Source: Burkholderia sp. lig30
GTDB taxonomy: Bacteria; Pseudomonadota; Gammaproteobacteria; Burkholderiales; Burkholderiaceae
Assembly (NCBI RefSeq): GCF_000687455.2
Contig: NZ_JGVW01000061.1
Location: 19,857 to 83,856 of the forward strand
Length of the DNA: 64,000 nt
Reading direction: 5' to 3'
Part shown: positions 8,607 to 18,314 of the stretch, piece after piece
How positions within the stretch are numbered: position 1 is the stretch's first letter
How the letters are laid out: every line of letters starts with the position of its first letter
Notes under the pieces: model-generated
The model's input: the letters and a program-made list of their open reading frames with translations, nothing else
Told to the model about the DNA's origin: nothing
Databases searched by the model: none
Position numbers and translations under genes: made by a program

Positions 8607-9356
8607 TTACTTGATCGTTTCCAGCTTGCCCTGCGCCGCCTGCGCCGCGCTCGATCCGGCGAACTGCGAAACGACCTGTTCGAAGGTTCTCTTCGCCGCC
8701 GCCTTCTGGCCTTGCTCGAGCTGGTTCGTGCCGATCGCGACCATCGCGTCGCCCGCGCGCGGATGCTGCGGGTAGCTCTTCGCCAGGCCCTGCCAGGTCG
8801 CCGTGGAGCCCTTGTAATCGCGCAGCGCGTACTGCGCGTTGCCGAGCCAGTATTGCGCGCTCGGCTGGTAAGGACTCTGCGGGTACTTCCCGATGAAGCT
8901 GCGGAACGACGCGGCAGCCGCCTTGAAGTTGCCGTCACGGAATTGCTGCTGCGCTGTATTGAACGCATCCGTCTCGCCCGGCTGCACGGTGCCTTCCACG
9001 CCGTCGACCGTCTTCTGCTGCGGCTCGAACTTCTTGAGCCGCGTGTCGAGATCGGAGTAGTACTCCTTCTGCTGGCGTTCGAGCGTCGTGAGCCGGTTCG
9101 TCAGATCCTCGTTCTCGCCGCGCAGCGTCGCGACCTGCTGGTTCAGCTGATCGAGGCGGGCGGATTGATCGAGAATCGTGCGCTGCGCCGCCGCGAGCTG
9201 GCCCGACAGGTTGTCGGACTTGCTGCGCAGGTCGAGCACGGCGCGACGGGCTTCGTTGTCGTCGAACATGCCCGCGTGCGCGGGCACGGCCGACAGCGCC
9301 ACGCCCGCCATGCAGAGGGCTGCGGCCACGCGCAGCCAGGAAACACGGTGCGTCAT
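8607..9356 (-). CDS. cpoB: Tol-Pal system protein YbgF/CpoB
   Basis: A 249-residue periplasmic protein that coordinates Tol-Pal constriction of the outer membrane with peptidoglycan synthesis at division. A signal peptide (to about residue 28, ending VPAHA) precedes a coiled coil of about residues 40-110 rich in Gln/Leu heptads, which trimerises in the E. coli protein. TPR repeats follow, beginning DAFNTAQQQFRDGNFKAAAA, then YQPSAQYWLGNAQYALRDYK and AGDAMVAIGTNQLEQGQKAA. It is the last gene of the tol-pal operon, 25 bases after pal. Confidence 0.96.
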   Translation of the reverse strand: MTHRVSWLRVAAALCMAGVALSAVPAHAGMFDDNEARRAVLDLRSKSDNLSGQLAAAQRTILDQSARLDQLNQQVATLRGENEDLTNRLTTLERQQKEYYSDLDTRLKKFEPQQKTVDGVEGTVQPGETDAFNTAQQQFRDGNFKAAAASFRSFIGKYPQSPYQPSAQYWLGNAQYALRDYKGSTATWQGLAKSYPQHPRAGDAMVAIGTNQLEQGQKAAAKRTFEQVVSQFAGSSAAQAAQGKLETIK

Positions 9357-9381
9357 ACAGCGGCTCTTCCGTTACGTTGCT

Positions 9382-9891
9382 TTACTGTTGGTACACGAGG
9401 TCGCCGCGGCGGTTCTGCGCCCACGATGCCTCGTCGTGACCCGTCGCCACCGGCTTTTCCTTGCCGAGGCTCACGCTTTCCATCTGCGAATCGCCGACGC
9501 CGAGCAGCGACATCGCGCGGCGGACCGCTTCCGCACGCTTCTGGCCGAGTGCCAGGTTGTATTCGCTCGTGCCGCGTTCGTCGGTGTTGCCCTGGATCAG
9601 CACGTGGCGTTGCGGATGGCTCTTCAGGTACTGCGCGTGTTGCTGCAGCAGCGGCTGGTAGTCATCCTTCACCGAGTAGCTGTCGAAATCGAAGTACACG
9701 CTGCGCTTCGCGAGCGGGCTGTTCGGGTCGTTCAGCGGGTCGACATTCACTTGCGCAACGTTGTCGGCGCTCGGCTGCGTGCTGATCGCGCCCGCGTTGG
9801 CCTTCTCGTCGAGTTTCACGCCCGACTTACATGCGGCCAGCGCGCCGACCATCATCACGGCCAGGGCCAGGCGGACTTTCTTCGACATCAT
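9382..9891 (-). CDS. pal: Peptidoglycan-associated lipoprotein Pal
   Basis: A 169-residue outer-membrane lipoprotein that binds peptidoglycan and links it to TolB/TolA. The lipobox is VGALAAC, giving Cys at about residue 20. The C-terminal OmpA-like domain contains VYFDFDSYSVKDDYQ, ILIQGNTDERGTSEYNLALG-type sequence (here VLIQGNTDERGTSEYN) with the diaminopimelate-binding Asp/Arg, and QKRAEAVRRAM. Two ATGs are adjacent; the first (9891) has AAGGAG at good distance. The longer frame to 9930 runs back into the end of tolB and was rejected. Confidence 0.97.
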   Translation of the reverse strand: MMSKKVRLALAVMMVGALAACKSGVKLDEKANAGAISTQPSADNVAQVNVDPLNDPNSPLAKRSVYFDFDSYSVKDDYQPLLQQHAQYLKSHPQRHVLIQGNTDERGTSEYNLALGQKRAEAVRRAMSLLGVGDSQMESVSLGKEKPVATGHDEASWAQNRRGDLVYQQ

Positions 9892-9908
9892 GGTAACTCT
9901 CCTTGTGG

Positions 9909-11204
9909 TCATTGCATGAACGGTCCCCACGACGGCTCACGGACGGAGCCGCCCTGGACGGACAGAATCTGCGGCGGCGCGCTGCCGTCCGACGGAACGG
10001 CAGCCAGGACGTTGCGTCCGTTCGCCTGCGTAGCGTACAGAACGTACTGGCCGTTTGCAGCGAAGCTCGGCGATTCGTCGCGGTTCGTGTTCGTGATCGC
10101 GTTCGCCGCGCCGGTCTGCAGGTCCTGGACGTACAGCTTGAATCCCCCGCCGGTGCGGGAGATGTACGCGAGCAGCTTGCCGTCCGGGCTTACGCGCGGG
10201 CTCGTGTTGTAGCTGCCGGTGAACGTCACGCGCTGCGCCGTGCCGGCGCTCTCGCCTTGCGCGGGCATCCGGTAGATCTGCGGCGCGCCGCCGCGGTCGC
10301 TCGTGAAGTAGATCCAGCGTCCGTCGGGTGAGTAGAACGGCTCGGTGTCGATCGTGCTGCTTTGCGTCAGCCGGTGCAGGCCGCCGCCGTTCGCGTTGAC
10401 CGAGAAAATCTGCGTGTTGCCCGTCAGCGACAGCGCGACCGCGAGCGTCTGGCTGTCGGGCGACCATGCCGGCGCGCTGTTGTTGCCCTTCTGGTCGGAG
10501 ACGATGTAGCGGCGGCCCGTCGGCAGATCGTGGATATAGACGATCGGCTTCTTGCGCTCGAACGACACGTACGCGACCTTCGTGCCGCTCGGCGACCACG
10601 CCGGCGAGATGATCGGCTCGGTGCTCGACAGCGCGATGCGCGCGTTCTGGCCGTCCGAGTCGGAAACCTGCAGCTGGTAGCGGTTGCCGGTCTTGATCAC
10701 GTACGACAGGCGCGTCGCGAACACGCCGCGCGTGCCGAGCAGCTTCTGGTAGATGTAGTCGGCGATCTTGTGGCCGGCGGTGCGCAGCGTGCCGTCGTTC
10801 GCGGTCAGCGTCAGGCCGCCGAGGCTCTGCTGCTTGACGGTGTCGTACAGGATGAAGTTGACCTTGTACTGGCCGTTGCCCTCGCGGTTCACGCTGCCGG
10901 CGACGAAGGCGTTCGCGCCCTTGGCCTTCCACGCGCCGAGGTCGACCGACGCGGTTTCGGGCACCGGCGTGCTGCCGGCGTCGATATTGGTGAATTTGCC
11001 GCTGCGGGCGAGGTCGGCGCGGACGATCGACGTGACCTGCTGCGGCAGGCTCGCCTCGTTCGCGAAATTGGCGGTGGCGATCGGGAACTGGGTCGACCCG
11101 ACGCCGGTGATCAGCACATCCACCTGCGCGTGCGCGGCGCCGCCCGCCGCAATCAGACACGAGGCCACGAGTGCCCTGAAACCTAGCTTCGTCATCAAAC
11201 TCAT
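9909..11204 (-). CDS. tolB: Tol-Pal system beta-propeller protein TolB
   Basis: A 431-residue periplasmic protein with an N-terminal signal peptide (cleaved after about AAHAQ, residue 26), an N-terminal alpha/beta domain, and a C-terminal six-bladed propeller. WD40-like blades are seen as repeated PxWSPxGxKxAYVS-type motifs: [64 protein letters not shown]. It binds Pal and the TolA C-terminal region. It sits between tolA (110 bases upstream) and pal (17 bases downstream). Confidence 0.98.
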   Translation of the reverse strand: MSLMTKLGFRALVASCLIAAGGAAHAQVDVLITGVGSTQFPIATANFANEASLPQQVTSIVRADLARSGKFTNIDAGSTPVPETASVDLGAWKAKGANAFVAGSVNREGNGQYKVNFILYDTVKQQSLGGLTLTANDGTLRTAGHKIADYIYQKLLGTRGVFATRLSYVIKTGNRYQLQVSDSDGQNARIALSSTEPIISPAWSPSGTKVAYVSFERKKPIVYIHDLPTGRRYIVSDQKGNNSAPAWSPDSQTLAVALSLTGNTQIFSVNANGGGLHRLTQSSTIDTEPFYSPDGRWIYFTSDRGGAPQIYRMPAQGESAGTAQRVTFTGSYNTSPRVSPDGKLLAYISRTGGGFKLYVQDLQTGAANAITNTNRDESPSFAANGQYVLYATQANGRNVLAAVPSDGSAPPQILSVQGGSVREPSWGPFMQ

Positions 11205-11314
11205 GCTTCTCGCTTCCCGTATGACTGTGTAACGTTGCGCAACCGCAGAGACACGACAATACCCGATTCGTTCCCGTCGCGCCGTGACGCCGAGGAGTGT
11301 AAGCGCATTTGCGC

Positions 11315-12406
11315 CTATTCCTCGGCCTTAAAGGTAATCGTAATGTCGGAAGGGGTGCGACCGTTAGAATCGGGCGGCAGCGGAACCGATGCCTCGACCG
11401 CATTGACCACCGCCTGATCCCAGCCCGGATTTCCGCTCGGGCGGGCGACCGTCACCTTCATCACGTCACCCGATGGCGTGCAGCGGATCGCGAGCTTGGT
11501 CACGAGGCCCGCGCGCTCGCCGCCCCAGACAATGTTCGGCTTGACCCGGCGGCGCACCTTGTCGGCGTAGCCCGGCGATGCGGCGTTGCCGCCGGAGCCC
11601 GTGCCGGTGCCGCTCTTCGCGAGGCCTTCGCCGCCGCCTTCACCGCCACCGGCCATGCCCTGCAACTGCGCGAGACGCGTGCGCCGTTCCTGGTCGAGCT
11701 TCGCCTGCGACGCGGCGTCGGCCCGGGCCTTCGCCGCCGCCTCGGCCTTCGCCGCCTTGGCGGCCGCGTCGGCCTTTGCCCTGGCCTCGGCCTTCGTCCT
11801 GGCCGCAGCTTCGGCCTTGGCGCGGGCGGCCTGCTGCGCGTCGAGCTGCGCCTGTTTCTGCTGCTCGAGCTTCTGCTGTTCGAGCTTCTGCTGTTCGAGT
11901 TTCTGCTGTTCGGCGAGCTGCTTCTGGCGGAGCTTGTCCGCCTGCTTCTGCTTTTCGCGCTCGGCGGCCCGTTCGGCGGCCTTTTGCGCCGCCGCCTGCG
12001 CGGCAAGCTGCGCGCGCCGGGCTTCCGCTTCCCGCTCGGCCTTCAGCTGCTGCGCGCGGCGCTCGGCTTCGAGTTGTGCCTCGCGTGCGGCGGCTTTCTG
12101 CTGGCGCTTCTTCTGTTGCAGCGCGATATCCGCTTCCTCGTTCCGGACCGGGGGAGGGGGCGGCGCGACCTTGATCGGCGGCGGCGTCACGACGGGCTGA
12201 GGCGGCGCGGCGACCTCGGGCGCAGCCGTCCACAGCTCGGCCTCGGCGCCGGCCGGCGTGCTGTTTTGCCAGTGCACGCCGTGATAGAGAAACAGCGCGA
12301 GCAGCACGTGCATCAGCGCTGCGAGCGCGAACGCGCGCCACGTCCCGCGCTCGCGCGGCGGCTGCAGCGGGGCGGTGCGCGTGGCGGCGTGCCGTTTCGG
12401 TTTCAT
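11315..12406 (-). CDS. tolA: Tol-Pal bridging protein TolA
   Basis: A 363-residue inner-membrane protein that spans the periplasm and transmits TolQR energy to Pal/TolB. One transmembrane helix ([20 protein letters not shown], about residues 24-43) is followed by a Pro-rich segment. Then comes a long Ala/Lys/Gln/Glu helical domain (about residues 90-250) with a near-exact KLEQQ triplication (codons around 11858-11905) and many AKAEA-type repeats. A Gly-rich hinge follows, then the small globular TonB-like domain ([20 protein letters not shown], near the end). Its start overlaps the tolR stop by 4 bases. Confidence 0.96.
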   Translation of the reverse strand: MKPKRHAATRTAPLQPPRERGTWRAFALAALMHVLLALFLYHGVHWQNSTPAGAEAELWTAAPEVAAPPQPVVTPPPIKVAPPPPPVRNEEADIALQQKKRQQKAAAREAQLEAERRAQQLKAEREAEARRAQLAAQAAAQKAAERAAEREKQKQADKLRQKQLAEQQKLEQQKLEQQKLEQQKQAQLDAQQAARAKAEAAARTKAEARAKADAAAKAAKAEAAAKARADAASQAKLDQERRTRLAQLQGMAGGGEGGGEGLAKSGTGTGSGGNAASPGYADKVRRRVKPNIVWGGERAGLVTKLAIRCTPSGDVMKVTVARPSGNPGWDQAVVNAVEASVPLPPDSNGRTPSDITITFKAEE

Positions 12407-12852
12407 TGCGATTTGACGAGGAGACCGACGCGCTTGACGCCGCGCGCCTTCAGATCGGACATCACGGTCATGACCGCATCGTACTGCACCGTCTTGTCGG
12501 CTGCGATCACGACCGGCTGGTCAGGGTGATCGGCCTGCCGGGACGCGATGAAGCCGTCGAGCTCGGCCTTGGTCATCGTGTCTTCCTGGGTCGCGCCCGC
12601 GTCGCTCTTGTATTTGACGCTCATCGTGCCGTCGGCCTTGATGTTGATGACGACGGGCGGCGCCTGCTCTTGCGGCGCGGCGTTGCCGACCGTCGGAAGA
12701 TTGATGATCGACGGGGCGACGAGCGGCGCCGTGACCATGAAGATCACGAGCAGCACGAGCATCACGTCGATGTAGGGCACGACGTTGATGTCGGCCATCG
12801 CGCGGCGCGAGCGGCCGCCGCGCATGCTGGATCGAATGGGAGTGCCGGCCAT
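12403..12852 (-). CDS. tolR: Tol-Pal proton-channel protein TolR (ExbD family)
   Basis: A 149-residue protein with one N-terminal membrane helix and a periplasmic peptidoglycan-binding domain. The family mark NVVPYIDVMLVLLVIFMV carries the conserved Asp that conducts protons with TolQ (about residue 28). The tail ends [13 protein letters not shown]. It lies 13 bases after tolQ and overlaps tolA by 4, consistent with tightly coupled synthesis. Confidence 0.97.
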   Translation of the reverse strand: MAGTPIRSSMRGGRSRRAMADINVVPYIDVMLVLLVIFMVTAPLVAPSIINLPTVGNAAPQEQAPPVVINIKADGTMSVKYKSDAGATQEDTMTKAELDGFIASRQADHPDQPVVIAADKTVQYDAVMTVMSDLKARGVKRVGLLVKSQ

Positions 12853-12865
12853 TGCGCGCTCCTCC

Positions 12866-13543
12866 TTACTGGGCTTGACGCTGCAGGATGTTCGAGAATT
12901 CCTCGATGAAGGTCTCGAAGCGGATGGCGAGGCGATCGATGTCGTGCGCGTAGCGGTTGTACGCGACCACGGCCGGAATCGCCGCGAACAGGCCGATCGC
13001 CGTTGCGACGAGCGCCTCGGCGATGCCCGGCGCGACGTTCGCGAGCGTCGCCTGCTGGACGTTCGCGAGACCGCGGAACGAATTCATGATCCCCCATACG
13101 GTGCCGAACAGGCCGATGTACGGGCTGACCGAGCCGACCGATGCGAGGAACGCGAGGTTCGCTTCGAGCACGTCCATCTCGCGCTGGAACGACGCGCGCA
13201 TCGCGCGGCGGGCTCCGTCGAGCACGAGGCCCGGATCGCTGATGCGCTTCTCCTTCGCCTTCAGGAACTCGCGCATCCCCGATTCGAAGATCCGCTCGAG
13301 CGCGCCGATCGTATGGCGGTTGTTCGCCGCGCTCTGATACAGCGCCTGCAGGTCGCCGCCCGACCAGAAATCCCGCTCGAAGCGCTCGGTCTGCGCGCGT
13401 GCGCGGCGGATCGCGAACCACTTGCGGAAGATGAACGTCCAGGACATCAGCGACAGCGCGAGAAGCAGCCCCATCACTGCCTGGGCGAGCACGCTCGCGT
13501 GGAGGACGAGGGTAATGATCGACAGGTCTTGAGATGTGTTCAT
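12866..13543 (-). CDS. tolQ: Tol-Pal proton-channel protein TolQ (ExbB/MotA family)
   Basis: A 225-residue inner-membrane protein with three hydrophobic spans: VLHASVLAQAVMGLLLALSL near the start, then a long cytoplasmic loop, then FLASVGSVSPYIGLFGTVWG and EALVATAIGLFAAIPAVVAY. The segment SPYIGLFGTVWGIMNSF and the ATAIGLFAAIPA helix are the usual proton-channel motifs shared with ExbB and MotA. It is 165 bases downstream of ybgC in the conserved order. Confidence 0.98.
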   Translation of the reverse strand: MNTSQDLSIITLVLHASVLAQAVMGLLLALSLMSWTFIFRKWFAIRRARAQTERFERDFWSGGDLQALYQSAANNRHTIGALERIFESGMREFLKAKEKRISDPGLVLDGARRAMRASFQREMDVLEANLAFLASVGSVSPYIGLFGTVWGIMNSFRGLANVQQATLANVAPGIAEALVATAIGLFAAIPAVVAYNRYAHDIDRLAIRFETFIEEFSNILQRQAQ

Positions 13544-13708
13544 AGAGGTTTGAGTAACGTCCCTTCGGAGGGCTCCCGGCTACGGGGCGCCCGGCACGCG
13601 TGTCGCGCGGCGCGCCGGCAGGCCGCGATGCCGCCGCCGCGCCTGGCGCCGAACCTTGCTTAGTATCGATTCAGGAAAGCGAGTTCATCGGCTTCGTCTA
13701 AACGGGGC

Positions 13709-14185
13709 TCAAGCGAGTGTCGTTGACACGGCCTGCCCGGCGGTGTCGATGACCGGCCCGTGGTGCAGCGCTTCGAGCACGTCCGGCGGGATCGCCGCCG
13801 GACGGATCGCGGTGCGCTCGACGCAGCCGATGCGGACGTTGCCGGCCACGAGCAGCGTGCCGCCGCGCCACGCCTCTTGCGTGAATTCCACCGATGCGCG
13901 GCCGATCCGGTCGATCCGGCACGCGATCGTCAGCATGTCGTCGAGCTTCGCGGGCGCGCGATAGTCGAGTGCCGCGCTCCGGACGATGAAGATCGCGCCG
14001 GTCTCGTCGGCCAGCCGTTGCTGGTCGATGCCGCACGCGCGCAGCCACTCGGTGCGCGCGCGCTCGAAGAACTTCAGGTAGTTCGCGTAGAACACGATGC
14101 CGCCGGCATCGGTGTCCTCGTAATAGACGCGAACCGGCCAGGCGAAGCCGGGCGCCGCTTCGGCGGGGCGGGTAGGCAGTGTCAT
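13709..14185 (-). CDS. ybgC: Tol-Pal-associated acyl-CoA thioesterase YbgC
   Basis: A 158-residue hot-dog fold 4-hydroxybenzoyl-CoA-thioesterase family enzyme, acting on short acyl-CoAs and reported to interact with phospholipid synthesis proteins. The catalytic motif is RVYYEDTDAGGIVFYANYLK (about residues 19-38), with Asp in the EDTDAGG segment. FERARTEWLRACGID follows. The ATG at 14185 is used; an ATG three codons upstream (14194) is equally possible. It is the first gene of the ybgC-tolQRAB-pal-cpoB operon. Confidence 0.95.
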   Translation of the reverse strand: MTLPTRPAEAAPGFAWPVRVYYEDTDAGGIVFYANYLKFFERARTEWLRACGIDQQRLADETGAIFIVRSAALDYRAPAKLDDMLTIACRIDRIGRASVEFTQEAWRGGTLLVAGNVRIGCVERTAIRPAAIPPDVLEALHHGPVIDTAGQAVSTTLA

Positions 14186-14262
14186 GGCGCGCATTCTACC
14201 GGAAGCGGGTGGCCCGATTCGTAACGGAATGTTGTGGCCGGCGCGCCCGCCTCGCCGGGGCG

Positions 14263-15009
14263 TCAGCCGCGGTGGACGGCGAGGCCGGCGGGCGCCTGGG
14301 CGACCGGCATCATCTCGATCGTGTTGATGTTGACGTGCGCCGGGCGGGTGGCGACCCAGTAGATCGTGTCGGCGATGTCCTCGGCCGTCAGCGGCTGGAC
14401 GTTCGCGTAGACGTTGGCCGCTTTCTGGTCGTCGCCGCGGAAGCGGACGTTCGAGAACTCGGTGCCGCCGCACAGGCCCGGCTCGATGTCGGTGACGCGC
14501 AGCGGCGTGCCGATCAGGTCGGTGCGCAGGTTCAGGCTGAATTGCCGGACGAACGCCTTGGTCGCGCCGTAGACGTTGCCGCCCGGATACGGGTAGGTGC
14601 CCGCGACCGAGCCCAGGTTGAACACGTGGCCGCGGCCGCGCGCGATCATGCCGGGCAGCAGCGCGTGCGTGACCGTCACGAGGCCCGAGCAGTTCGTGTC
14701 GATCATCGTCTGCCATTCGTCGAGGCTCGCCTTCTGGGCCGGCTCGACACCCAGCGCGAGCCCGGCGTTGTTGACGAGCACGTCGATCGCGGCGAACTCG
14801 GGCGGCAGCGCGGCTTCGACGGCCTCGACAGCCGCGCGGTCGCGCACGTCGAGCGCGATCGGCAACAGCGCGTCGCCCAGCTCGGCCGCGAGCGCGTCGA
14901 GGCGCTCCTTGCGGCGTGCGGCCGCGATCACGCGATGGCCGCCGTTGACGAAGGCGCGGGCGATGGCGGCGCCGAAGCCGGCGGACGCCCCTGTGACGAA
15001 CACGATCAT
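14263..15009 (-). CDS. Short-chain dehydrogenase (YdfG-like 3-hydroxy acid dehydrogenase)
   Basis: A 248-residue classical SDR. NAD(P) binding is shown by FVTGASAGFGAAIARAF at the N-terminus with Arg residues (AAARRKERL) that favour NADPH, then DVLVNNAGLALG. The catalytic set is Ser in NLGSVAGTYPYPGG and YxxxK in VYGATKAFVRQF. The C-terminal IEPGLCGGTEFSNVRFRGDD closely resembles E. coli YdfG, which oxidises L-allo-threonine, serine and 3-hydroxy acids; substrate choice here is inference. It is a single gene, 77 bases from the ybgC start, with the same direction. Confidence 0.92.
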   Translation of the reverse strand: MIVFVTGASAGFGAAIARAFVNGGHRVIAAARRKERLDALAAELGDALLPIALDVRDRAAVEAVEAALPPEFAAIDVLVNNAGLALGVEPAQKASLDEWQTMIDTNCSGLVTVTHALLPGMIARGRGHVFNLGSVAGTYPYPGGNVYGATKAFVRQFSLNLRTDLIGTPLRVTDIEPGLCGGTEFSNVRFRGDDQKAANVYANVQPLTAEDIADTIYWVATRPAHVNINTIEMMPVAQAPAGLAVHRG

Positions 15010-15049
15010 TGCAACTCCTGGTCGGTGGTGAAGCGAATGGAGAGCCTGT

Positions 15050-15085
15050 TAGGGCCAGTTCACGCTGATTGATAACGGGCCCTAG
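15050..15085 (+). repeat. Dispersed motif copy A (TAGGGCC...GGCCCTA)
   Basis: TAGGGCCAGTTCACGCTGAT, then TGATAACGGGCCCTAG. The ends pair (TAGGGCC with GGCCCTA). It lies 41 bases upstream of the SDR start. Related copies are at 42633 and 50771, and the arms at 36942/37093 share the CTAGGGYCTGTTYAC core. Confidence 0.65.
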
Positions 15086-15221
15086 CCTACTGAGATTGCC
15101 GCGCAGCGGCAAGGCGCACGGGGCCGCTTCCGCGTGCGCGCAGGGGCTCGGACCCCAATCGATTCGGGCGTCGCGCGCGCGGTTGCCTATTCAACACGCA
15201 TCCAATAAACTTATGCGCTCA

Positions 15222-15316
15222 TCACCCCTGCGTGACTGGCGATAGAACCCTCGGGTTCAAGGTGGAGCATCCCACCGTGAAGCGCAGGGCACCGTTTTTG
15301 CCGTTCGCCTGGGCAG
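15222..15316 (+). promoter_or_regulatory. ZTP riboswitch (pfl motif) in the glyA leader
   Basis: The conserved pfl elements occur in order: CGTGACTGGCG (15231-15241), a GGTGGAGCATCCCACC hairpin (15261-15276), GTGAAGCG (15277-15284), a variable linker, and CGCCTGGGCA (15306-15315), which forms the pseudoknotted 3' subdomain. pfl RNAs bind ZTP/ZMP, which build up when 10-formyl-tetrahydrofolate is short, and they commonly precede glyA, purH or folD. The aptamer ends 142 bases before the glyA ATG. No clear terminator stem with a T run was found after it, so the output mode is not clear. Confidence 0.9.
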
Positions 15317-15457
15317 CCGTCGCACGCCGCGTCTACATCGCCGGTGGCTGTCCTGCCTCGCGTCATACGGATTCTTCCGCCACGTCGAGCTGGTTCCGCC
15401 AGCAGCGCACTGTACTCGGCCGTCCCGGTCAACCTGTACACACTTAACGGAAACCGT

Positions 15458-16705
15458 ATGTTTGACAGAGCCCAAAGCACCATTGCGAATGTCGATCCCG
15501 AAGTCTGGGCAGCCATCCAGCAGGAGAACGGCCGACAGGAAGATCACATCGAGCTGATCGCCTCCGAAAACTACACGAGCCCGGCCGTGATGGCCGCACA
15601 GGGCTCGCAGCTCACCAACAAGTACGCGGAAGGTTATCCGGGCAAGCGCTATTACGGCGGCTGCGAGTACGTCGACATCGTCGAGCAGCTCGCGATCGAC
15701 CGCGTGAAGCAGCTGTTCGGCGCGGAAGCCGCGAACGTCCAGCCGAACTCGGGTTCGCAGGCGAACCAGGGCGTCTTCTTCGCGATGCTGAAGCCGGGCG
15801 ACACGATCATGGGCATGAGCCTCGCGCACGGCGGCCACCTGACGCACGGCTCGCCCGTCAACATGTCGGGCAAGTGGTTCAACGTCGTCAGCTACGGCCT
15901 GAACGAGCAGGAAGACATCGACTACGAAGCCGCCGAGAAGCTCGCGCAGGAACACAAGCCGAAGCTGATCGTCGCGGGCGCGTCGGCGTTCGCGCTGAAG
16001 ATCGATTTCGAGCGCATGGCGAAGATCGCGAAGTCGGTCGGCGCTTACTTGATGGTCGACATGGCGCACTACGCCGGCCTGATCGCCGCGGGCGTCTACC
16101 CGAACCCGGTGCCGCACGCCGATTTCGTCACCACGACCACGCACAAGAGCCTGCGCGGCCCGCGCGGCGGCGTGATCCTGATGAAGGCCGAGTACGAGAA
16201 GCAGATCAACTCGGCGATCTTCCCGGGCATCCAGGGCGGCCCGCTGATGCACGTGATCGCCGGCAAGGCCGTCGCGTTCAAGGAAGCGCTGGCACCGGAA
16301 TTCAAGGAATACCAGCAGAAGGTGGTCGAGAACGCGCGCGTGCTGGCCGAGACGCTCGTCAAGCGCGGCCTGCGCATCGTGTCGGGCCGTACCGAAAGCC
16401 ACGTGATGCTCGTCGACCTGCGTGCGAAGAACATCACCGGCAAGGCGGCCGAAGCCGCGCTCGGCGCTGCGCACATCACGGTCAACAAGAACGCGATCCC
16501 GAACGATCCGGAAAAGCCGTTCGTGACGAGCGGCGTCCGTCTCGGCTCGCCGGCGATGACGACGCGCGGCTTCGGCACGGCCGAAGCCGAGCTGGTCGGC
16601 AACCTGATCGCCGACGTGCTCGAGCAGCCGGAAGACGCGGCGACGCTCGAGCGCGTGCGCGCGCAGGTCGCCGAGCTGACCAAGCGCTTCCCGGTCTATC
16701 GCTGA
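15458..16705 (+). CDS. glyA: Serine hydroxymethyltransferase
   Basis: A 415-residue PLP enzyme that converts serine and tetrahydrofolate to glycine and 5,10-methylene-tetrahydrofolate. Family marks: [37 protein letters not shown], the PLP lysine in [15 protein letters not shown] (about residue 230), and [15 protein letters not shown] near the C-terminus. The ATG at 15458 gives the standard start MFDRAQSTI; upstream frame is leader and riboswitch. nrdR follows 6 bases after the stop. Confidence 0.98.
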   Translation: MFDRAQSTIANVDPEVWAAIQQENGRQEDHIELIASENYTSPAVMAAQGSQLTNKYAEGYPGKRYYGGCEYVDIVEQLAIDRVKQLFGAEAANVQPNSGSQANQGVFFAMLKPGDTIMGMSLAHGGHLTHGSPVNMSGKWFNVVSYGLNEQEDIDYEAAEKLAQEHKPKLIVAGASAFALKIDFERMAKIAKSVGAYLMVDMAHYAGLIAAGVYPNPVPHADFVTTTTHKSLRGPRGGVILMKAEYEKQINSAIFPGIQGGPLMHVIAGKAVAFKEALAPEFKEYQQKVVENARVLAETLVKRGLRIVSGRTESHVMLVDLRAKNITGKAAEAALGAAHITVNKNAIPNDPEKPFVTSGVRLGSPAMTTRGFGTAEAELVGNLIADVLEQPEDAATLERVRAQVAELTKRFPVYR

Positions 16706-16711
16706 TCGGCC

Positions 16712-17191
16712 ATGCGCTGCCCGTTCTGCCGGCATGACGACACGCAGGTGATCGATTCCCGCGTGTCGGAAGACGGCGCCGCGATTCGCCGGCGCCGCCG
16801 CTGCTCGGCCTGCGACAAGCGTTTCACGACGTATGAGCGGGTCGAGCTGGCGTTGCCGGCCGTCGTGAAGAAGGACGGCAGCCGAACGGAGTTCGACCGT
16901 CGCAAGATCGTCGCCAGCATGCAACTCGCGCTGCGCAAGCGGCCGGTTGCGGCTGACGCGATCGACGCGGCGGTCGCCCGCATCGAATATCAATTGCTCG
17001 CAACCGGCGAGCGCGAAGTGCGTAGCGAGAAGCTCGGCGAACTCGTGATGAACGAGCTGCGCGGCCTCGATACGATTGCCTATGTCCGTTTCGCGTCGGT
17101 GTATCGCCGGTTCGAGGACGTCTCCGAATTTGCCGACGTGATCGAAGAGTTCCGTCGCGCGTCGCCTGCCAAGCCGCCGCGCAAGCGCTGA
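16712..17191 (+). CDS. nrdR: Transcriptional repressor NrdR
   Basis: A 159-residue regulator of ribonucleotide reductase genes. The N-terminal zinc ribbon has two CxxC pairs ([17 protein letters not shown] and [15 protein letters not shown]). The ATP-cone domain follows ([20 protein letters not shown]). The length is typical. It is co-transcribed with glyA, linking one-carbon and deoxynucleotide supply; this neighbour pair is common in proteobacteria. Confidence 0.97.
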   Translation: MRCPFCRHDDTQVIDSRVSEDGAAIRRRRRCSACDKRFTTYERVELALPAVVKKDGSRTEFDRRKIVASMQLALRKRPVAADAIDAAVARIEYQLLATGEREVRSEKLGELVMNELRGLDTIAYVRFASVYRRFEDVSEFADVIEEFRRASPAKPPRKR

Positions 17192-17346
17192 AGCGCTGCG
17201 CCGGTTCATCGCATTCCCCTTTTGTCTGATCCGTGTCGTGCCGATTGTGCGCGGCGCGGCCGCGTCACTTCAGCTGGCCGTTCGGCAGATGGCGCGGTGT
17301 CGTGCGCGCCGTTAGAGTCGGTCCATCGCATTGGCGGAGGAAGGCG

Positions 17347-17910
17347 ATGGCCGGGATCGGATGTGTCGAATGCGCGGGGCGGGTGGCGCGCGGGTTCACG
17401 CTTGTCGAGCTGATGGTCGTGATCGCGCTGCTGGCCGGACTCGCGCTGTTCACGGCGCCGGCGTTCGACCAGTGGCGCATGCGCGAACGTGTCGACGCGC
17501 GCTCGCGCACGTTGCTCGGCGCGATGGCGTTCGCGCGTGCGGAAGCCATGCGCCTCGGCACGCGGGTCACGCTGTGCCGGGCCGCGCGGGACGGCACATG
17601 CCTGCGGCCCGACGCGGGCTGTGGCGCGGCCGGCTGGTCGTGCGACTGGGCGGTGCATGCGGATGTCGGCGGGCGCGCGCGCGTGTTGCGGCATTTTCCG
17701 CACGATCCGGAAGTCGTGGTCGCCGGCGCGTTGCATGAGCTCGCGTTCACGCCGCCGGCGGGGCAGGTCATCGGCGGCTTCCGGCGTTTCGAAGTGCGTT
17801 CCCGGCGCAGCGTGTCCATCGTGGAGCAGGCGCGCGCGTCGCGCTGCGTACGGATCGCGGCGGGCGGTCGGGCGCGCGTCGTCGCGGGGCGGTGCGAGGG
17901 CGTGGCGTGA
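17347..17910 (+). CDS. Type IV pilus minor pilin, GspH/FimT type
   Basis: A 187-residue prepilin. A short leader ends RVARG|FTLVELMVVIALLAGLAL, the class III signal cut by PilD after Gly (about residue 16), followed by the hydrophobic N-helix. The GspH/FimT C-terminal domain follows, with paired Cys residues. GGAGGAAGG precedes the ATG at 17347, which fixes the start. It is first of five pilin-like genes with overlapping or near-touching ends. Minor pilins of this set prime assembly of the pilus. Confidence 0.88.
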   Translation: MAGIGCVECAGRVARGFTLVELMVVIALLAGLALFTAPAFDQWRMRERVDARSRTLLGAMAFARAEAMRLGTRVTLCRAARDGTCLRPDAGCGAAGWSCDWAVHADVGGRARVLRHFPHDPEVVVAGALHELAFTPPAGQVIGGFRRFEVRSRRSVSIVEQARASRCVRIAAGGRARVVAGRCEGVA

Positions 17911-18314
17911 GGCCCGCTCGCCTTGCGAACGGCACGTCGCTGATCGAGGTGATGGTGGCTGTCGCGCTTCTCGCAGCGCTGATGCTCGCGGTGACGGGCA
18001 GCCAGCTCGCGATGCTGCGCGCGCAGCGCACGACGATCTGGCGCGAGCGTGCGTTGTGGCTGGCCGATGCGCGCATCGAAGGCGCGCGCGCCGCGGCCAG
18101 TGCCGATCCATGGCTGGTGGCATTGGCTGCGGCGTCGCTGCCCGATGGCACGGTGACGGTCGTCGCCGGGCAGGGCGACGCGCGGGTCGCCGTCGTCGTA
18201 TGGCGCGACGGCGATGCCGGCGCTGCCGCGCCGTGCGATGCGTGGCGCGCGTCGTCGCGCTTGCCGTCGTGCGCGCGCGTGCCGTTTGCGGAGGCGCGCC
18301 GCGATGCGCGCTGA
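17907..18314 (+). CDS. Type IV pilus minor pilin, PilV-like
   Basis: A 135-residue prepilin starting at a GTG that overlaps the TGA of the FimT-like gene (GTGA). The leader and N-helix are GTSLIEVMVAVALLAALML, with Gly before the cut site and Glu at +5. The C-terminal domain is short, Ala-rich and unremarkable. Another GTG at 17892 is possible and would add five residues. Order and size fit PilV between FimT and PilW. Confidence 0.8.
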   Translation: MRPARLANGTSLIEVMVAVALLAALMLAVTGSQLAMLRAQRTTIWRERALWLADARIEGARAAASADPWLVALAAASLPDGTVTVVAGQGDARVAVVVWRDGDAGAAAPCDAWRASSRLPSCARVPFAEARRDAR

